NCBI RefSeq assembly: GCF_029867415.1
Contig: NC_081186.1
Location: 14,888,930 to 14,952,929 of the forward strand
Direction of reading: 5' to 3'
DNA from: Vicia villosa
Taxonomy: Eukaryota; Streptophyta; Magnoliopsida; Fabales; Fabaceae
Length of the DNA: 64,000 nt
The notes under the pieces: generated by a model
What the model was told of the DNA's origin: nothing
Database searches by the model: none
What the model saw: the letters and a program-made list of their open reading frames with translations, nothing else
Translations under genes and position numbers: made by a program
Shown here: positions 11,744 to 22,796 of the stretch, piece after piece
How the letters are laid out: each line of letters starts with the position of its first letter
How positions within the stretch are numbered: the first letter of the stretch is position 1

Positions 11744-13018
11744 TTACTGCGGAGGAGGATGGGGGAAATGCAACATCAATTGCTGCATCATTTGATTCAT
11801 GCTGTTTAACATTTCCCCTTGCCGAGTTTGCTCGGTGCCTTGTCGGAACAACTCAATTCCTTGACGAGTTTGTTTCGCCCTTAGTTCTGCAACTTCTCCA
11901 TGCAACCAATTCCACTCATCTGAAGTGTGGGATGTATGCGGCCTACCCCTTTGAGAAAGTTCACCCAGAGTCGCATGAATGTTCTCTCCTTCCATAGGAA
12001 TGTCCTCTTCCGGTACAAATTGGAAGTTGGATGCGAAAATTGGGTAACGCCAATTACCACGATCAAGAGTGGATGTTCTTGCTGGGTTGGGTAGGTGCAT
12101 AATCACTTTCTTTATCACTTGGTATCCATACCTGTCGCCCTGTCTAACAATCATAAGCTGGTTAATCAAAGCATGCATGTCAAGTTTACTCATACCTGAG
12201 ATTTTGGTGTCCTGATACTCTTCAGGGTCACACCCTACAAATCGGGCGATTTGGGTTATGATCCCACCAACAGAAATGTCACCGGACACCGCGTTACCAA
12301 CTTTCCGCAGATGGGCCGCCACAAATGCGGCGACATTTACCGAGGTCCCTTCAGTCATTGAATGAATGAGAAAAAGTTCTACTTGGGAGATTACACCTGT
12401 GCTATCACCCCTGCCAAACATAGAATAAGCCAGACATTTTTGGACATACCGGAAACATGAATTATGAATCCGGGTTGCCTTCGCACCCTTAGCATCGTTT
12501 TCTTGTTCTCTAGTTATGTCCTGCCAGAACTTGATTGGGCTGAACGATTTTGGGAAATTTCCCGGCCCGTCAACAGGTATATTCAGGAGAGCAGTTAGTT
12601 CCTCTAACGTCAGATGATACTCTTCGTTGAAGAGATTAAAAGTCAGAGCACCTGTGCACATAGGGACAACACCCTCCCATTCTGTATGTACTACGTACTC
12701 AATAGTACTCAAAAATTCAATAGTAATCCGCTCATAGGAGGGTGTGTCGTGTCGCATATAGTCTAGCAGTCCTAAATTATTCAGCAGTCTATAGACATCA
12801 TCAGCGAGACCTAAATCAGTTAGAGTTTTAGCACAGAGATACCTGTTCGGAACAATCTTCTGTTGGACGTGACGAGAGTACCGAACCTCATGCTCCGGTT
12901 TCGTGAGAGTGATGTTGTGCGCATTTGTACCGGCTGGGGTGGCTTGACCGCGCTTTGTTCGTGACCGGGATGGCTCACCCATTGGTTGCTTTCCTTTTGC
13001 CGGACGCTTTGGGGCCAT
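11744..13018 (-). CDS. Athila envelope-like / ORF-1-type protein after pol
   Basis: An intact frame of 424 codons from the ATG at 13018 (MAPKRPAKGKQP), the usual basic, serine-rich start of the extra ORF of Athila elements; an upstream in-frame ATG at 13093 is less likely. The body (NRYLCAKTLTDLGLADDVYRL, ERITIEFLSTI, FNEEYHLTLEELTALLNIP, FLIHSMTEGTSVNVAAFVAAH) matches the family annotated as Arabidopsis retrotransposon ORF-1 (ATHILA). The C-terminus has a short coiled-coil-like repeat of RQG (TRQGIELFRQGTEQTRQGEM) and a Met/Gln-rich tail. No signal peptide and no clear membrane segment is visible, so an envelope role is doubtful. It is the only undamaged gene of this element, although pol is heavily mutated. 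Confidence 0.85.
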   Translation of the reverse strand: MAPKRPAKGKQPMGEPSRSRTKRGQATPAGTNAHNITLTKPEHEVRYSRHVQQKIVPNRYLCAKTLTDLGLADDVYRLLNNLGLLDYMRHDTPSYERITIEFLSTIEYVVHTEWEGVVPMCTGALTFNLFNEEYHLTLEELTALLNIPVDGPGNFPKSFSPIKFWQDITREQENDAKGAKATRIHNSCFRYVQKCLAYSMFGRGDSTGVISQVELFLIHSMTEGTSVNVAAFVAAHLRKVGNAVSGDISVGGIITQIARFVGCDPEEYQDTKISGMSKLDMHALINQLMIVRQGDRYGYQVIKKVIMHLPNPARTSTLDRGNWRYPIFASNFQFVPEEDIPMEGENIHATLGELSQRGRPHTSHTSDEWNWLHGEVAELRAKQTRQGIELFRQGTEQTRQGEMLNSMNQMMQQLMLHFPHPPPQ

Positions 13019-13093
13019 TTTGGTCAACCTACAAAAAAGCAAAACTTGAAATTTGGAATTAGCAAAAACGGCGACCGTAGACGTGTAGGGCAC

Positions 13094-13638
13094 GAGATAT
13101 GGTACACTTTTTGTGAAGGCGGTATGGGGTTTTGATGATTATTGAGAGGGGTGGATGAAGGTTTATGAATGAGTTTTAATGGAGGAATGAGGGTTTTGGT
13201 GAGGGAGATGGAGGAAGAAGAAGAAAAAGTGGGAATAATGAAGAGAGAAAAGTGGAATAGGGTAAACAAAAGATGTTAGTGGTGGGCCCCTCCAACTAAA
13301 GAAAGAAGAGAAAATGTGGAAAAAAATTTGTGGGCCGTGACACGGTCGTGTCGTCTGACACGGGCAGACCGTGTCACACTCTGTTTTTTCTTTTTCTTTT
13401 CCTTTGATGGAACGCTCAGCCTGACACGGCCGTGTCAGGTGACACGGGCAGACCGTGTCAGGCACTGTATTTCCATAATTTCTTTTCGTTTCTTATCCTT
13501 TCTCCTCCTTTTCTAGCCCCTCCTTGGTAACTCTGCAAAAACATAAACAAAACACACGGAAAACATTAGAAAACACGTGGGTTGCCTCCCACAAAGCGCT
13601 TCGTTTAACGTCGTATGGCTCGACGGTCGTTCATCTCA
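13094..13638 (-). other. Athila pol-env spacer with two double palindromes
   Basis: No gene. At about 13337-13378 and 13420-13463 two copies of a double palindrome occur (TGACACGG followed at once or after 5 bases by CCGTGTCA). The same unit is in both LTRs of this element. It lies 320-440 bp upstream of the envelope-like ORF start (on the - strand). The rest is C+T-rich on the + strand. Confidence 0.75.
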
Positions 13639-15004
13639 TCATGTGAGACGAACCTGTTCGATTGTTACAGCTCCTTGGCCAGGGTTATAAGGTTTCAACC
13701 GTTGCCCATTCACTTTAAATGTGTCTCCACTGTTCTCATTCCTCAGCTCTATAGCCCCATGGGGAAATACTTTGTGCACCACGAACGGTCCAGACCACCT
13801 TGACTTTGGTTTTCCAGGGAATAGTTTTAACCTGGAATTGAATAACAGCACCAACTGCCCTTCCCAAAATTCCTTCTTCTGAATCTTCTGATCATGCCAT
13901 TTTTTTTGTTGTGTCTTTATAGATTTTGGCATTCTCATAGGCTTGATTCCTAAACTCTTCCAATTCATGAAGTTGAAGAATTCGGGACTCTCCCGCTCTC
14001 ACAATATCGTAGTTAAGGAATTTAAAGGCCCAAAATGCCTTGTGCTCAAGTTCGAGCCGCAAATGGCAAGCTTTACCATAAACCAACTGATAGGGTGACA
14101 TACCTATGGGAGTTTTGAACGCAATCGTGTATGCCCATAATGCATCTTCAAGCTTCATAGCCCAATCTTTTCTTGAAGCGTTGACAGTCTTTTCGAGAAT
14201 CTGCTTGATTTGCTTGTTCGATACCTCTACCTGACCACTAGTCTGAGGGTGATATGCAGTTGCAATCTTGTGCTTCACATTATACTTCTTCAGCAGATTC
14301 TCCATCAACTTATTCAAGAAATGAGTACCTTCATCACTTATGAGTGCTCTAGGTACACCAAATCTTGAGAAAATGTTGTTTCTGAGGAAGTTCACTACCA
14401 CCTTAGCATCATTTGTAGGTAGAGCAACTGCTTCAACCCACTCAGAGACGTAGTCCACAGCTACAAGGATGTAGTTCTTCCCATAGGATGGTGGGAACGG
14501 TCCCATGAAGTCAATACCCCACACATCAAACAATTCTACTTCAAGTATCCCCTTCTGAGGCATCTGATTCCTTTTTCAGATGTTGCCCGTTCTTTGACAC
14601 CTGTCGCATTCTTTCACAATGCCTTGAGCGTCTTTGAATAAAGTAGGTCAATATAACCCAGATTGAAGGACTTTGGCAGCCGTTCTATCACCACTGAAAT
14701 GGCCTCCATATTCGGAGTCATGGCATGCCTTTAGCACATCCCTCTGCTCTTCCTCTGGTACACATCTTCTAATCAAACCATCGAGTCCCTTCTTATACAA
14801 GAATGGGTCATCCCACAAGTAGAACCTGCAATCATGCAAAAACATTTTCTTTCGGTTATAATCAAACTCATCAGGTATAATACCACCTACCACATAGTTC
14901 GCATAATCGGTGAACCATGGTCTACCAATAACAGCGAGGATTTGTTCATCGGCGAACTCGTCCTTTATTGGGCGTGTTTCTTCAGTTTCCTCGATCGGTG
15001 ACAT
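13639..15004 (-). pseudogene. pol: Athila-like integrase, broken
   Basis: From 15004 the frame covers the linker and the N-terminal zinc domain: HDSEYGGHFSGDRTA, with ECDRCQ in the part after a TGA at about 14650. The catalytic core follows (14563-13892): [11 protein letters not shown] (first Asp), LISDEGTHF (second Asp) and [14 protein letters not shown] (Glu). The C-terminal part (about 13900-13639; [30 protein letters not shown]) is in another frame, the shift lying in the A-run near 13900-13910. All three catalytic acidic residues are present, but two stops and two frameshifts break the protein. Confidence 0.85.
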
Positions 15005-16286
15005 TCGAGAAAGTTATCTGCTACAGTGTTCTCACACCCCTTTTTATCTCGGATTTCAACATCGAACTCTTGAAGGAGTAAAATCCATCTCAAAAGTCTT
15101 GGCTTAGAATCCTGTTTAGCAAAAAGATACTTCAAAGCAGCATGGTCAGTATAAACAATGACTCGAGAACCCAACAGATATTGCCTGAATTTGTCAAATG
15201 CATAGACAACGGCTAATAACTCCTTCTCTGTGGTAGCATAGTTTATTTGTGCAGGGTTTAACACATGACTAGCGTAATAGATGACATGCAAAAGTTTCTC
15301 TCTGCGCTGTCCTAGAACTGCCCCTATGGCGATATCACTCGCATCACACATGATCTCAAAAGGTAGAGACCAATCGGGGGCCACAACAATTGGTGCCGAC
15401 ACTAATTTTCTTTTTATAGTTTCAAATGCCCTGGCACACTCTTCATCAAATACAAAATCCTTATCTTTAACTAGGAGGGTATTTAAAGGTTTCGCGATCT
15501 TAGAAAAATCTCTTATGAATCTGCGGTAGAAACCCGCATGCCCTAAGAAACTTCTAATACCTTTTTCATTCATCGGTGGTGGTAGCTTTGCGATAACTTC
15601 AATCTTAGCTTGGTCCACTTCAATTCCTTTGTGAGAAATTTTGTGACCCAACACTATACCTTCACGCACCATGAAGTGACATTTCTCCCAGTTTAAGATC
15701 AAATTGTTCTGCTGGCATCTTTCTAACACAAGAGTAAGGTTAGTTAAACAATTATCAAAAGACTTACCAAAAACCGAGAAATCGTCCATGAACACCTCCA
15801 TATGCTTTTCAAGCATGTCATCAAAGATAGCTTGCATGCATCTTTGGAAGGTAGCAGGTGCATTACATAGTCCGAATGGCATCCTTCTGTAGGCAAAAAT
15901 ACCAAACGGACAAGTAAAAGCTGTCTTCTCTTGGTCTTCGGGTGCCACAGCTATCTGATTATACCCCGAATACCCATCAAGGAAACAATAGTAATCGTGA
16001 CCAGCTAACCTTTCCAGCATTTGATCAATGAATGGTAGTGGGAAATTATCCTTCCTGGTTGCCAAATTTAACCTCCTGTAGTCGATGCAAACTCTTCATC
16101 CTGTAACCGTCCTTGTAGGGATCAACTCATTTTTTCATTCTTTATAACCGTAGTTCCCCCTTTCTTTGGTACAACATGAACGGGGCTCGCCCAAGCACTA
16201 TCTGATATAGGATAGATCATCCCTGCATCCAACAGTTTTACCACTCCCTTTCTGACCACTTCTCTCATCGCGGGGTTCATCCGCCT
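14965..16286 (-). pseudogene. pol: Athila-like reverse transcriptase and RNase H, broken
   Basis: Translation on the - strand shows SAWASPVHVVPKKGG (frame of the gag ORF, before a shift in an A-run near 16126), [10 protein letters not shown] after an in-frame TGA near 16102, then a long open stretch from 16065: [33 protein letters not shown], the catalytic FMDD (usual YMDD/FVDD position), [12 protein letters not shown], and RNase H with [15 protein letters not shown] and [10 protein letters not shown]. The frame changes again near 15010 (after NTVADN), where a one-base change moves the integrase into another frame. Domains and order fit gypsy elements; the three to four disruptions show that the copy is dead for replication. 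Confidence 0.85.
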
Positions 16287-19148
16287 TTAAGGTTGTATTA
16301 CCGGTTTTTGATCATCTTCCATGAGGATTTTGTGCATGCAGAGAGTAAGACTAATACCTTTCAAATCTTCAATTGACCATCCCATGGCGCTTTTATGCCT
16401 TTTCAGAACTTCGACCAACTTATTTTCTTGGGGAATTTCGAGGTGTGAACTGATGATAGCCGGACATCTACTTTCGGTGTCTAGAAAAACATATTTCAGA
16501 TTATCCGGTAGTTGTTTCAGTTCAGCTCCCTTCTTTGGTTCTTCTTTGCTTTCCTCAACTAACGGTTGCCTAAGCTCTTCCCATCGGTTGTGGCGATGAT
16601 TTTTGACACATGATGTTGTTTCCATCATGGCTAACACTTCATGATCTTTTTCGCCAATCCCTTCACCTTCTTCAAAGATTGACAAGCTCAAAACTCTTTC
16701 CAAAGGTAACTTTTGTTTCGTTAGAGACTTTTCCTCATCACAAATTTGATCAATTACCTCAATGTGTTGACTTGTGGCAATGTCATCCTTGTATTTCATG
16801 GTGTTTCGCACACCAATTTTTAGCTCCTCATCATAGACTTTCAAAGTCATTGTGCCTTCTTCTATATCGATCAAGCATCTCCCTGTCTCTAGAAATGGTC
16901 TCCCCAAAATGATTGGTATCTCTTCATCTTCAGGCATCTCCAAAATAACAAAATCTACAGGGAATACGAACTTGTCGATCTTCACCAACACGTCTTCTAC
17001 CACTCCATAAGGTCTTTTCACCGATTGGTCAGCAAATTGAAGTGTCATTCGTGTATCTTGTACCTTACCTATTCCCAATCTCTTGTAGATGGATAATGGC
17101 ATAAGACTTACACTTGCTCCTAAATCGATAAGAGCTTTCTTGAAAGACCTATCCCCAATGGTACATGGAATAGTTACCGAACCTCGATCTTTCTTTTTAA
17201 CCAGAATCTTCATGCCCTGCAAAATAGCACTACAAGTTTCAGTTAGAATAATCGGATCACTCTCGATAGTTCGCTTCTTTGAAATGATATCTTTCATGAA
17301 TTTCGCATAGGTTGGCATTTGCTCGAGTGCCTCTAAGAAGGGAATGTTCAGCTCAAGTTTCTTGAACATCTCCAAGAACTTCTCAAAATTTTTCTCATGT
17401 TGTTCTTTCTTCTTATTTCTTGTGGGGAAAGGGAGTTTCACCGCCGATTTAGGTGTAACTACTTTTTCTTTTACCACCCTTTCGTCGCCCATGACCTCTT
17501 GACTTGCAACCTCATTTTCTTTAATCTCTACATCCACTTTGATCAACATATCTTCTTCGTCAGAATTCTTCTCAGGTGTGTCATTGGACTTATTGCTCCT
17601 GGTTATCACAGCGTTCACATGATTATTGTCTCTGGGATTAGTAACCGTAGCACTAGGTAAAGCACCCTGTGGTTGAGAGTTAGTCATTTGTTGTGCAATC
17701 TGACTCATTTGAATTTCCAAATTTTTTATTGAGGCCCCTGTGTTCCTCAGGCTGCTCCTAGTTTCTTCCTGGAATTGAGAGTTTTGAGCCGCAATTTTCT
17801 CAATAGCTATCTCCCATTCTGCCTTCTTCGGTGTCTGTTGTTGAAATTGTTGTTGACTTTGAGATTGGAACTGTTGTGGGTGGTGTTGAAATTGTTGCTG
17901 GTATGGAGGTTGTTGTTGTGGAGGTCTATATTGTTGTGACTGAGCTGGAGATTGAAATTGGGTTGGCCCTTGCTTTTGAAAGTTTCCTTGTTGGTCCTTC
18001 CATGCGAAATTAGGATGATTTTTCCAACCTGGATTATATGTATTGGCATATGGATTATTTTGCCTCAGCATATGAATCTGTTCAACCTGTTCTTGCGTTG
18101 CCACACAATGCATAGCAAAATGCGGTCCACCATATATTTCACATACAACTGAGGCGACTGGCTCAACCTGCGCTACTTTCTGTTCACCAATATTCATCTT
18201 CTTCAATCTTCTTTCTACTTCAGCCGCAATTTGTTCTTCCATTTTAACCACCTGATCTGCAAGCTTCAAATCAATTTTTCCCTCTGGTTGACTCATTGCG
18301 CGATCATATAACTCAATATGCTCATTAGCGGCAATTGCTTCTATGATATTCTTGATACCAGTGGCTGTTGAAAAGTTAGTTGAGCCACCAGCAGCAGTGT
18401 CTATAAGCGGTTTTGTCTTGACTCGTAGACCATTAACAAAAGTCTGCATTTGCTCGGTTGGGTCCATGTTATGAGTAGGACACACAACCAAACACCTCTT
18501 AAACTTTTTATATGCATCTCCCAGCGATTCCCCTTCTTTCTGCTTGAAATTTACAATATCATATCTCTTTCTAATGAACACTGACGCGGGGAAGTACTCA
18601 TTAAGGAAAGCAGTTTCCATCTGTTGCCATGTGGTGATACTTCCAGCTGGAAGTGAGTAAAACCATTCTTCCGCATCTTCGGATAAAGTGAATGGGAACA
18701 TAACGAGTCTCTTGGCTTCTTCAGAATGGCCTTCTATCTTCAATGATGTTGTTGTGGTGAGGAATCTCTGTAGATGCTTATTCGCATCTTCGTTGATTCT
18801 TCCCGCTAAGGGCTTGCTTTCTAACTGGCAGATAGTGGAAGGATGTAGTTGGAAGTGTGCCACGTTAACCGGTTGATTTACTATGGTCATTCTTCCAAGC
18901 GGTGCATTAGCCCTTCCATAATCTCCTAAAAGTCTTTCTGGAGGAGGTGGATCAGCTGCCATAGTTTCAGATTCAGTATCTGACTGCTCGGATGGAATAG
19001 ATAGTACTTCTTCGTCTTCCGATTCTGAAACTATAGGTGATTCTTCTTTTGATTCCAGTCTTTTCCGCTTAACTTCTCGTAATCGTGCTCGCAATGTTCT
19101 TTCTGGTTCTGTGTCAAAAAGAAGTTCAGCTGAGGCCTTACCTCGCAT
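16287..19148 (-). CDS. gag: Athila-like gag-protease polyprotein part
   Basis: 953 codons from the ATG at 19148. Order: acidic N-terminus with SESEDEE stretches (residues 35-70); capsid-like gag core with HLQRFL, FPFTLSEDAEEWFYSLP, FLNEYFPA (about 125-190); a zinc-knuckle remnant CEIYGGPHFAMHC near residue 337, in which the second cysteine is tyrosine; a long Gln/Pro-rich stretch (about 380-440, partly a CAA/CAG repeat); and a retropepsin with the active-site motif LIDLGAS (about 667). It ends at a TAA (16289-16287) at a point where polyproteins of this type continue into reverse transcriptase, so this stop is probably a nonsense mutation. The LIDLGAS form is usual for plant Athila proteases. 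It would form the particle core in the cytoplasm. Confidence 0.85.
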   Translation of the reverse strand: MRGKASAELLFDTEPERTLRARLREVKRKRLESKEESPIVSESEDEEVLSIPSEQSDTESETMAADPPPPERLLGDYGRANAPLGRMTIVNQPVNVAHFQLHPSTICQLESKPLAGRINEDANKHLQRFLTTTTSLKIEGHSEEAKRLVMFPFTLSEDAEEWFYSLPAGSITTWQQMETAFLNEYFPASVFIRKRYDIVNFKQKEGESLGDAYKKFKRCLVVCPTHNMDPTEQMQTFVNGLRVKTKPLIDTAAGGSTNFSTATGIKNIIEAIAANEHIELYDRAMSQPEGKIDLKLADQVVKMEEQIAAEVERRLKKMNIGEQKVAQVEPVASVVCEIYGGPHFAMHCVATQEQVEQIHMLRQNNPYANTYNPGWKNHPNFAWKDQQGNFQKQGPTQFQSPAQSQQYRPPQQQPPYQQQFQHHPQQFQSQSQQQFQQQTPKKAEWEIAIEKIAAQNSQFQEETRSSLRNTGASIKNLEIQMSQIAQQMTNSQPQGALPSATVTNPRDNNHVNAVITRSNKSNDTPEKNSDEEDMLIKVDVEIKENEVASQEVMGDERVVKEKVVTPKSAVKLPFPTRNKKKEQHEKNFEKFLEMFKKLELNIPFLEALEQMPTYAKFMKDIISKKRTIESDPIILTETCSAILQGMKILVKKKDRGSVTIPCTIGDRSFKKALIDLGASVSLMPLSIYKRLGIGKVQDTRMTLQFADQSVKRPYGVVEDVLVKIDKFVFPVDFVILEMPEDEEIPIILGRPFLETGRCLIDIEEGTMTLKVYDEELKIGVRNTMKYKDDIATSQHIEVIDQICDEEKSLTKQKLPLERVLSLSIFEEGEGIGEKDHEVLAMMETTSCVKNHRHNRWEELRQPLVEESKEEPKKGAELKQLPDNLKYVFLDTESRCPAIISSHLEIPQENKLVEVLKRHKSAMGWSIEDLKGISLTLCMHKILMEDDQKPVIQP

Positions 19149-19275
19149 ACAAGATTAGACAATAATTAGATGGGAGTAAAAAAAATAAACAAAATACAAA
19201 TTGCAGAAGAAATAAAATTTTAATTGCAGAGCAATAAAATTTTAATTGACTGATTAATGACTTATATTTTGGCAA

Positions 19276-19293
19276 TCCCCGGCAACGGCGCCA
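19276..19293 (-). promoter_or_regulatory. primer-binding site (Athila type)
   Basis: On the - strand TGGCGCCGTTGCCGGGGA lies a few bases after the LTR end. This is the well-known primer site of plant Athila/Calypso-type elements, complementary to tRNA-Asp. Confidence 0.9.
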
Positions 19294-19299
19294 AAAACT

Positions 19300-20638
19300 T
19301 GATCGGAAAAATAGCAAGTGTACTATTTTCACCGGTGTAGTTATAATGGGTTTTACCCCAAGTATCGATCACGAGGATTGCATAGTAAATATAAATTATT
19401 GTAACTAGTCAATTAAACAAAAATGGCATATGGGTGTTTTTGTTATAATGAAATAAGTGAATTAAAATAAATAAGCTGAAAGTAAAATGAACTTTTTAAT
19501 AAATTTTAGAGTAATGCCAAGGTAGGTGTATGATTTGCTTTGTAACTCCTCTGAATAAAGATCTCTTTAACAAGTTCATATAATGCAACTATTTGTTCTT
19601 AAGGGTGTTTTCCTAAGTCCTTAGTGAAAACCTTTTGGTTTACAAACCTATTGCCTAAGTCCTTAGAAACAAAGGATTAAACCAAAGCTGTAATTAATCA
19701 AGAATATTCAAATAACCTTACGGTATCCCTAGTCCTATGTGATAACTATAAGATTTAATTGTTTAAAAACCTTAACAACCGTAGTCCTACAGATTGTTAA
19801 CCGGAGATCAATCCTTGTTTTGCCGACAAAGAAAGCATAAAAACATTAAACAATCAAATTGCATAATACGAACATAGGATTAAAGCAATACGATATTCAG
19901 AGTTATTACAAATCAAATCAGGGACACCCCCCTAGCATTGGGGGGTTTAGCCTCTCATAGTATTCAAGAAACACAATTCAAAGAGTTTAGACATTATCAA
20001 GATTAATGAAAACTCTGATCTTTAATGGTGTCCACCGTTGAATCTCTTCGTCTTCCAAACCCTTGATGAAGCTATCTTTCTCCTCCCTGGAATTCTATCG
20101 TAGGATCTCAAAAAAAGTCTTCTCCTTGTCTCTCAAATCACTTTTAACCTCTCTAGGTTTTCAGATCCAAGCCAGAATACCAAAAATGCCCCTGGGACTT
20201 TAAAATTGTAAAAACATAAAAATTCAGAAATTATGTCCGCACCAGCTGACACGGCCGTGTCACTTGACACGGGCAGACCGTGTCAGCTTCTGGTCTTGGG
20301 GAAAAATGCTTCAGGAGGCCTGACACGACCGTGTCAGGTGACACGGGCAGACCGTGTTAGCCTCTGCCTCTTCACTCATTTTTGTTCCTTGTTCCCTTTT
20401 TGCGTACCACTTGGACAGGCGATCTTTCATCAATCCAAAGCCAACCTGAAACCATTACCAAACGAGATCAAAAGCACCTAATTGACAACGAAAATGGCAC
20501 AACAACACATTGCAAACAAATAAACTACAACTAGATAAATTAGAGAAAAACATTTGAAAACAACCACAAAGTGTTACCAAACACGACGATCGTGTGTCGA
20601 ATTCATGATGAAATTAAGTGTAAAATGGTGACCGATCA
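19300..20638 (-). repeat. 5' LTR of the Athila-like element
   Basis: 1339 bp, TG...CA on the - strand. Near-identical to 9046-10365. It contains two copies of the double palindrome with arms TGACACGG/CCGTGTCA (about 20246-20361). Confidence 0.93.
20246..20361. repeat. double palindromes in the Athila 5' LTR
   Basis: Two units about 73 bp apart, each a compact palindrome followed two bases later by an interrupted one with the same arms. The second unit has small changes (TGACACGACCGTGTCA; CCGTGTTA). Confidence 0.85.
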
Positions 20639-20709
20639 ATATTCAATATATGGATTATGAATTTTATATTTGTCATTTTATTTTTATTTTTTTCTTTATT
20701 ACACGTCAA
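20639..20709 (+). other. CACTA spacer, right part
   Basis: An AT-rich continuation of 8972-9045 after removal of the Athila-like element. Confidence 0.6.
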
Positions 20710-20761
20710 ATGACTAGTAATCAAGAAAACTCACAAGATACAAATGCTCCAGATAAGACTT
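20710..20761 (+). CDS. CACTA second gene (transposase-24/Ptta-like), first coding part
   Basis: ATG at 20710 opens 17 codons plus one base (MTSNQENSQDTNAPDKT). The frame is cut by an LTR at 20762. If the LTR block 20762-49998 and the second copy of the target site (49999-50003) are left out, the frame runs on exactly at 50004. The position downstream of TNP2 on the same strand is that of the second gene of CACTA elements. A serine/asparagine/glutamine-rich start is common for these proteins. Confidence 0.65.
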
Positions 20762-21591
20762 TGTAGCGGTGAAATTGGTGAGACTAAAGCCATGGAAAAG
20801 ACTTAGCTCATTTGTTTTAAACAGAGTTGCCAATGCACTTTATTGTTTCCAAAAGGAATGGGAGAAAGAGCGAATAAAACCCACAGAAGTTTTTAAAATC
20901 AAAACTAATAAACTTATCAGAGATTTGGGTAAGGGGGTTTGCTATACAAGGGGAAGGTTTTAAGCACCCTTCATATCCATGGTACTCCTTGGGAACCTCT
21001 TTGAAAATGTTATTGTTTTTATGTACACCTTTTTGAAAAGCATATGTGAATTTGTTTAAAATAGAGGGTGGGGATGGGAAAAGAAGTTTTTGAAAGTGAG
21101 TTCGATAAGACATCGCATCTTAGGCCTACATACCCCTTTAACAATAGGGAAGTCAGAGCTTTTGTAGTTCCTCTTAAAAGGGGGACAAAGTGGCCAAAAT
21201 CTTTTAGGGTGTTAAGCTTTAACAATACTCAACAAGTTTTTTAAAAGGGTTAAGCTTTAACAATACTTAACAAGTTTTTAATAAAAAAGGGACCAAGCTT
21301 TAACAATACAGGGTCAATGGACTAAGAGTAGTTTTACCGGGAATAATTCTTCTCTTAGTACCAAGGTTTTAAAACAAAAAGGGTGGTTGAGATTTAACAA
21401 TACAAAACCAAATAAAAGAGACCAAGCTTTAGAAATACAAGGTCAATGAATTAAGAGTAGTTTCATCGGGGATAATTCTCCTCTTAGTACCAAGGTTTAA
21501 AAACACAAGGGTTTGGTTAAGCTTTAGCAATACAAAACTATAAAACAAGTGAAAAGCTTTAACAATACTTTAACACAAAAATAAAAGAGAT
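20762..21591 (-). mobile_element. Ogre-type solo LTR, 3' end segment
   Basis: The segment starts TGTAGCGGTG (CA end on the - strand). The order of motifs at 20800-21000 (GTTGCCAATGC, AAAGGAATGGGAGA, AAGGGGAAGGTTTTAAGCACCC, CATGGTACTCC) parallels 1250-1430 of the left Ogre LTR. It is the U5 end of a - strand LTR whose other end is at 49998. A degenerate tandem repeat with AAGCTTTAACAATAC fills about 21220-21590. Target site: GACTT (20757-20761) against TACTT (49999-50003), one base changed. Confidence 0.75.
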
Positions 21592-22348
21592 TTGGAAAAG
21601 AGTTTGAGTACCTTGACAATTTTAGTCAATACCATTCCCATTCCTTCTGATGTTGAAGTGAATGTCCCTAACATTCCATCGAGGAAGAAGCCTACAACCA
21701 ACAAGCTTGCTACTAGTATTCCTGAAGTTCCCATTGATAATGTGTCATTCCACTATGCCTCTAGTGCCAGCAGATGGAAGTATGTACTCCAAAAGAGATT
21801 GGCTGTTGAAAGGGAATTGGCTCCAAATGCTCTTGAGAACAAAGAGGTCTTAGAGCTAATTCAAGAAGCTGGACTTCTGAAAAATGTCTGCAAACTACCC
21901 AAGTGTTATGAGAAGCTGGTTAAAGAGTTCGTGGTGAACTTATCTGAAGAATATGGCAACAGCAGAAGTGTGGACTTCAGAAAAGTGTTTGTGAGAGGTA
22001 AGTGTGTATCATTCTCTCCGTATGTGATTAATAATTTCTTGGAAAAAACAGATGGAGCTCAAACTGAGCTTGAAGTAACAGACAACAAAGTTTGTCAAGA
22101 GATCACAACCAAGCAAGTAAATAGCTGGCCTCTAAAAGAGAAACTAACTGCAAGTAAGCTGAGCATCAAGTATGCAATGCTTCACAAGATAGGAGCAGCC
22201 AATTGGGTGCCAAGAAATCACAAGTCCACTATTTCAACTGTACTTGGGAGATTTATATATGATGTAGGGACAAAGGCAAAGTTTGATTATGGATCATATA
22301 TTTTTGACCAAACCATGAAGCATGCTGGAAGCTTCAGTATTAAGGGTC
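21592..22348 (+). pseudogene. Sirevirus-type envelope-like protein, 5' part (interrupted)
   Basis: An open frame from about 21592 (no upstream ATG; 5' truncated) contains PEVPIDNVSFHYASSASRWK, LELIQEAGLLKNV, VRGKCVSFSPYVINNFL, KYAMLHKIGAANWVPRNHKS and KFDYGSYIFDQTMKHAGSF. This is the protein often annotated in legumes as envelope-like protein or putative plant transposon protein, found after pol in SIRE1/Maximus elements. The frame is cut by the insertion at 22349 and continues at 42460. gag-pol of this Sirevirus and its 5' LTR are missing; the left junction with the Ogre LTR lies near 21560-21600. Confidence 0.75.
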
Positions 22349-22796
22349 TGTAATACCCCAAAATTTGCCCAATCAAATCTATGTCTTTTAAGTCATAAAG
22401 GATCAAAATTAAGAGTCATGGGGTTTGACATTCTTATTGTCAAACCCGCTCTCTTATAAAATATCCTGAGACAAAATGGGGTGCAATTAACAGGTGCTTT
22501 GGGATCCAAACCTCGGGGCCCAATTATTACAAGGGTTTTATCCTTTTTTGGGGATTATAGTTTTTTTACTAACATTTGTTTTTATTAATTTTATTATTAC
22601 TAATTATTAGTATTAATATTATTAATTTTACTAATTAATTATTGTTAATATTAGAATTGTCATTAGAGATTATTAGTGTTATTATTAGAATTAGTATTAA
22701 TGTAAATATTATTATAATTAGGATTTTTATAGTTTTTTATAATTAAATTAGTTGGGCAATAGGCCCATTAGGTGTAGAAAGACCTAATCTAAACAT

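Larger units (their letters stand above)
9046..20638 (-). mobile_element. complete Athila-like Ty3/gypsy element
   Basis: An 11,593-bp element on the - strand, bounded by LTRs beginning TGATCGGTCACC and ending CCGATCA, with the target-site duplication ATATT at 9041-9045 and 20639-20643. Order along the - strand: 5' LTR, PBS complementary to tRNA-Asp, gag-protease, RT-RNase H, integrase, spacer with palindromes, envelope-like Athila ORF, 3' region with polypurine tract, 3' LTR. The primer site and the ORF after pol place it in the Athila group. By eye the two LTRs differ at about a dozen sites plus an 18-bp and small indels, so it is older than the other complete elements here. pol carries several stops and frameshifts, so it is not autonomous now. 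Confidence 0.92.
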
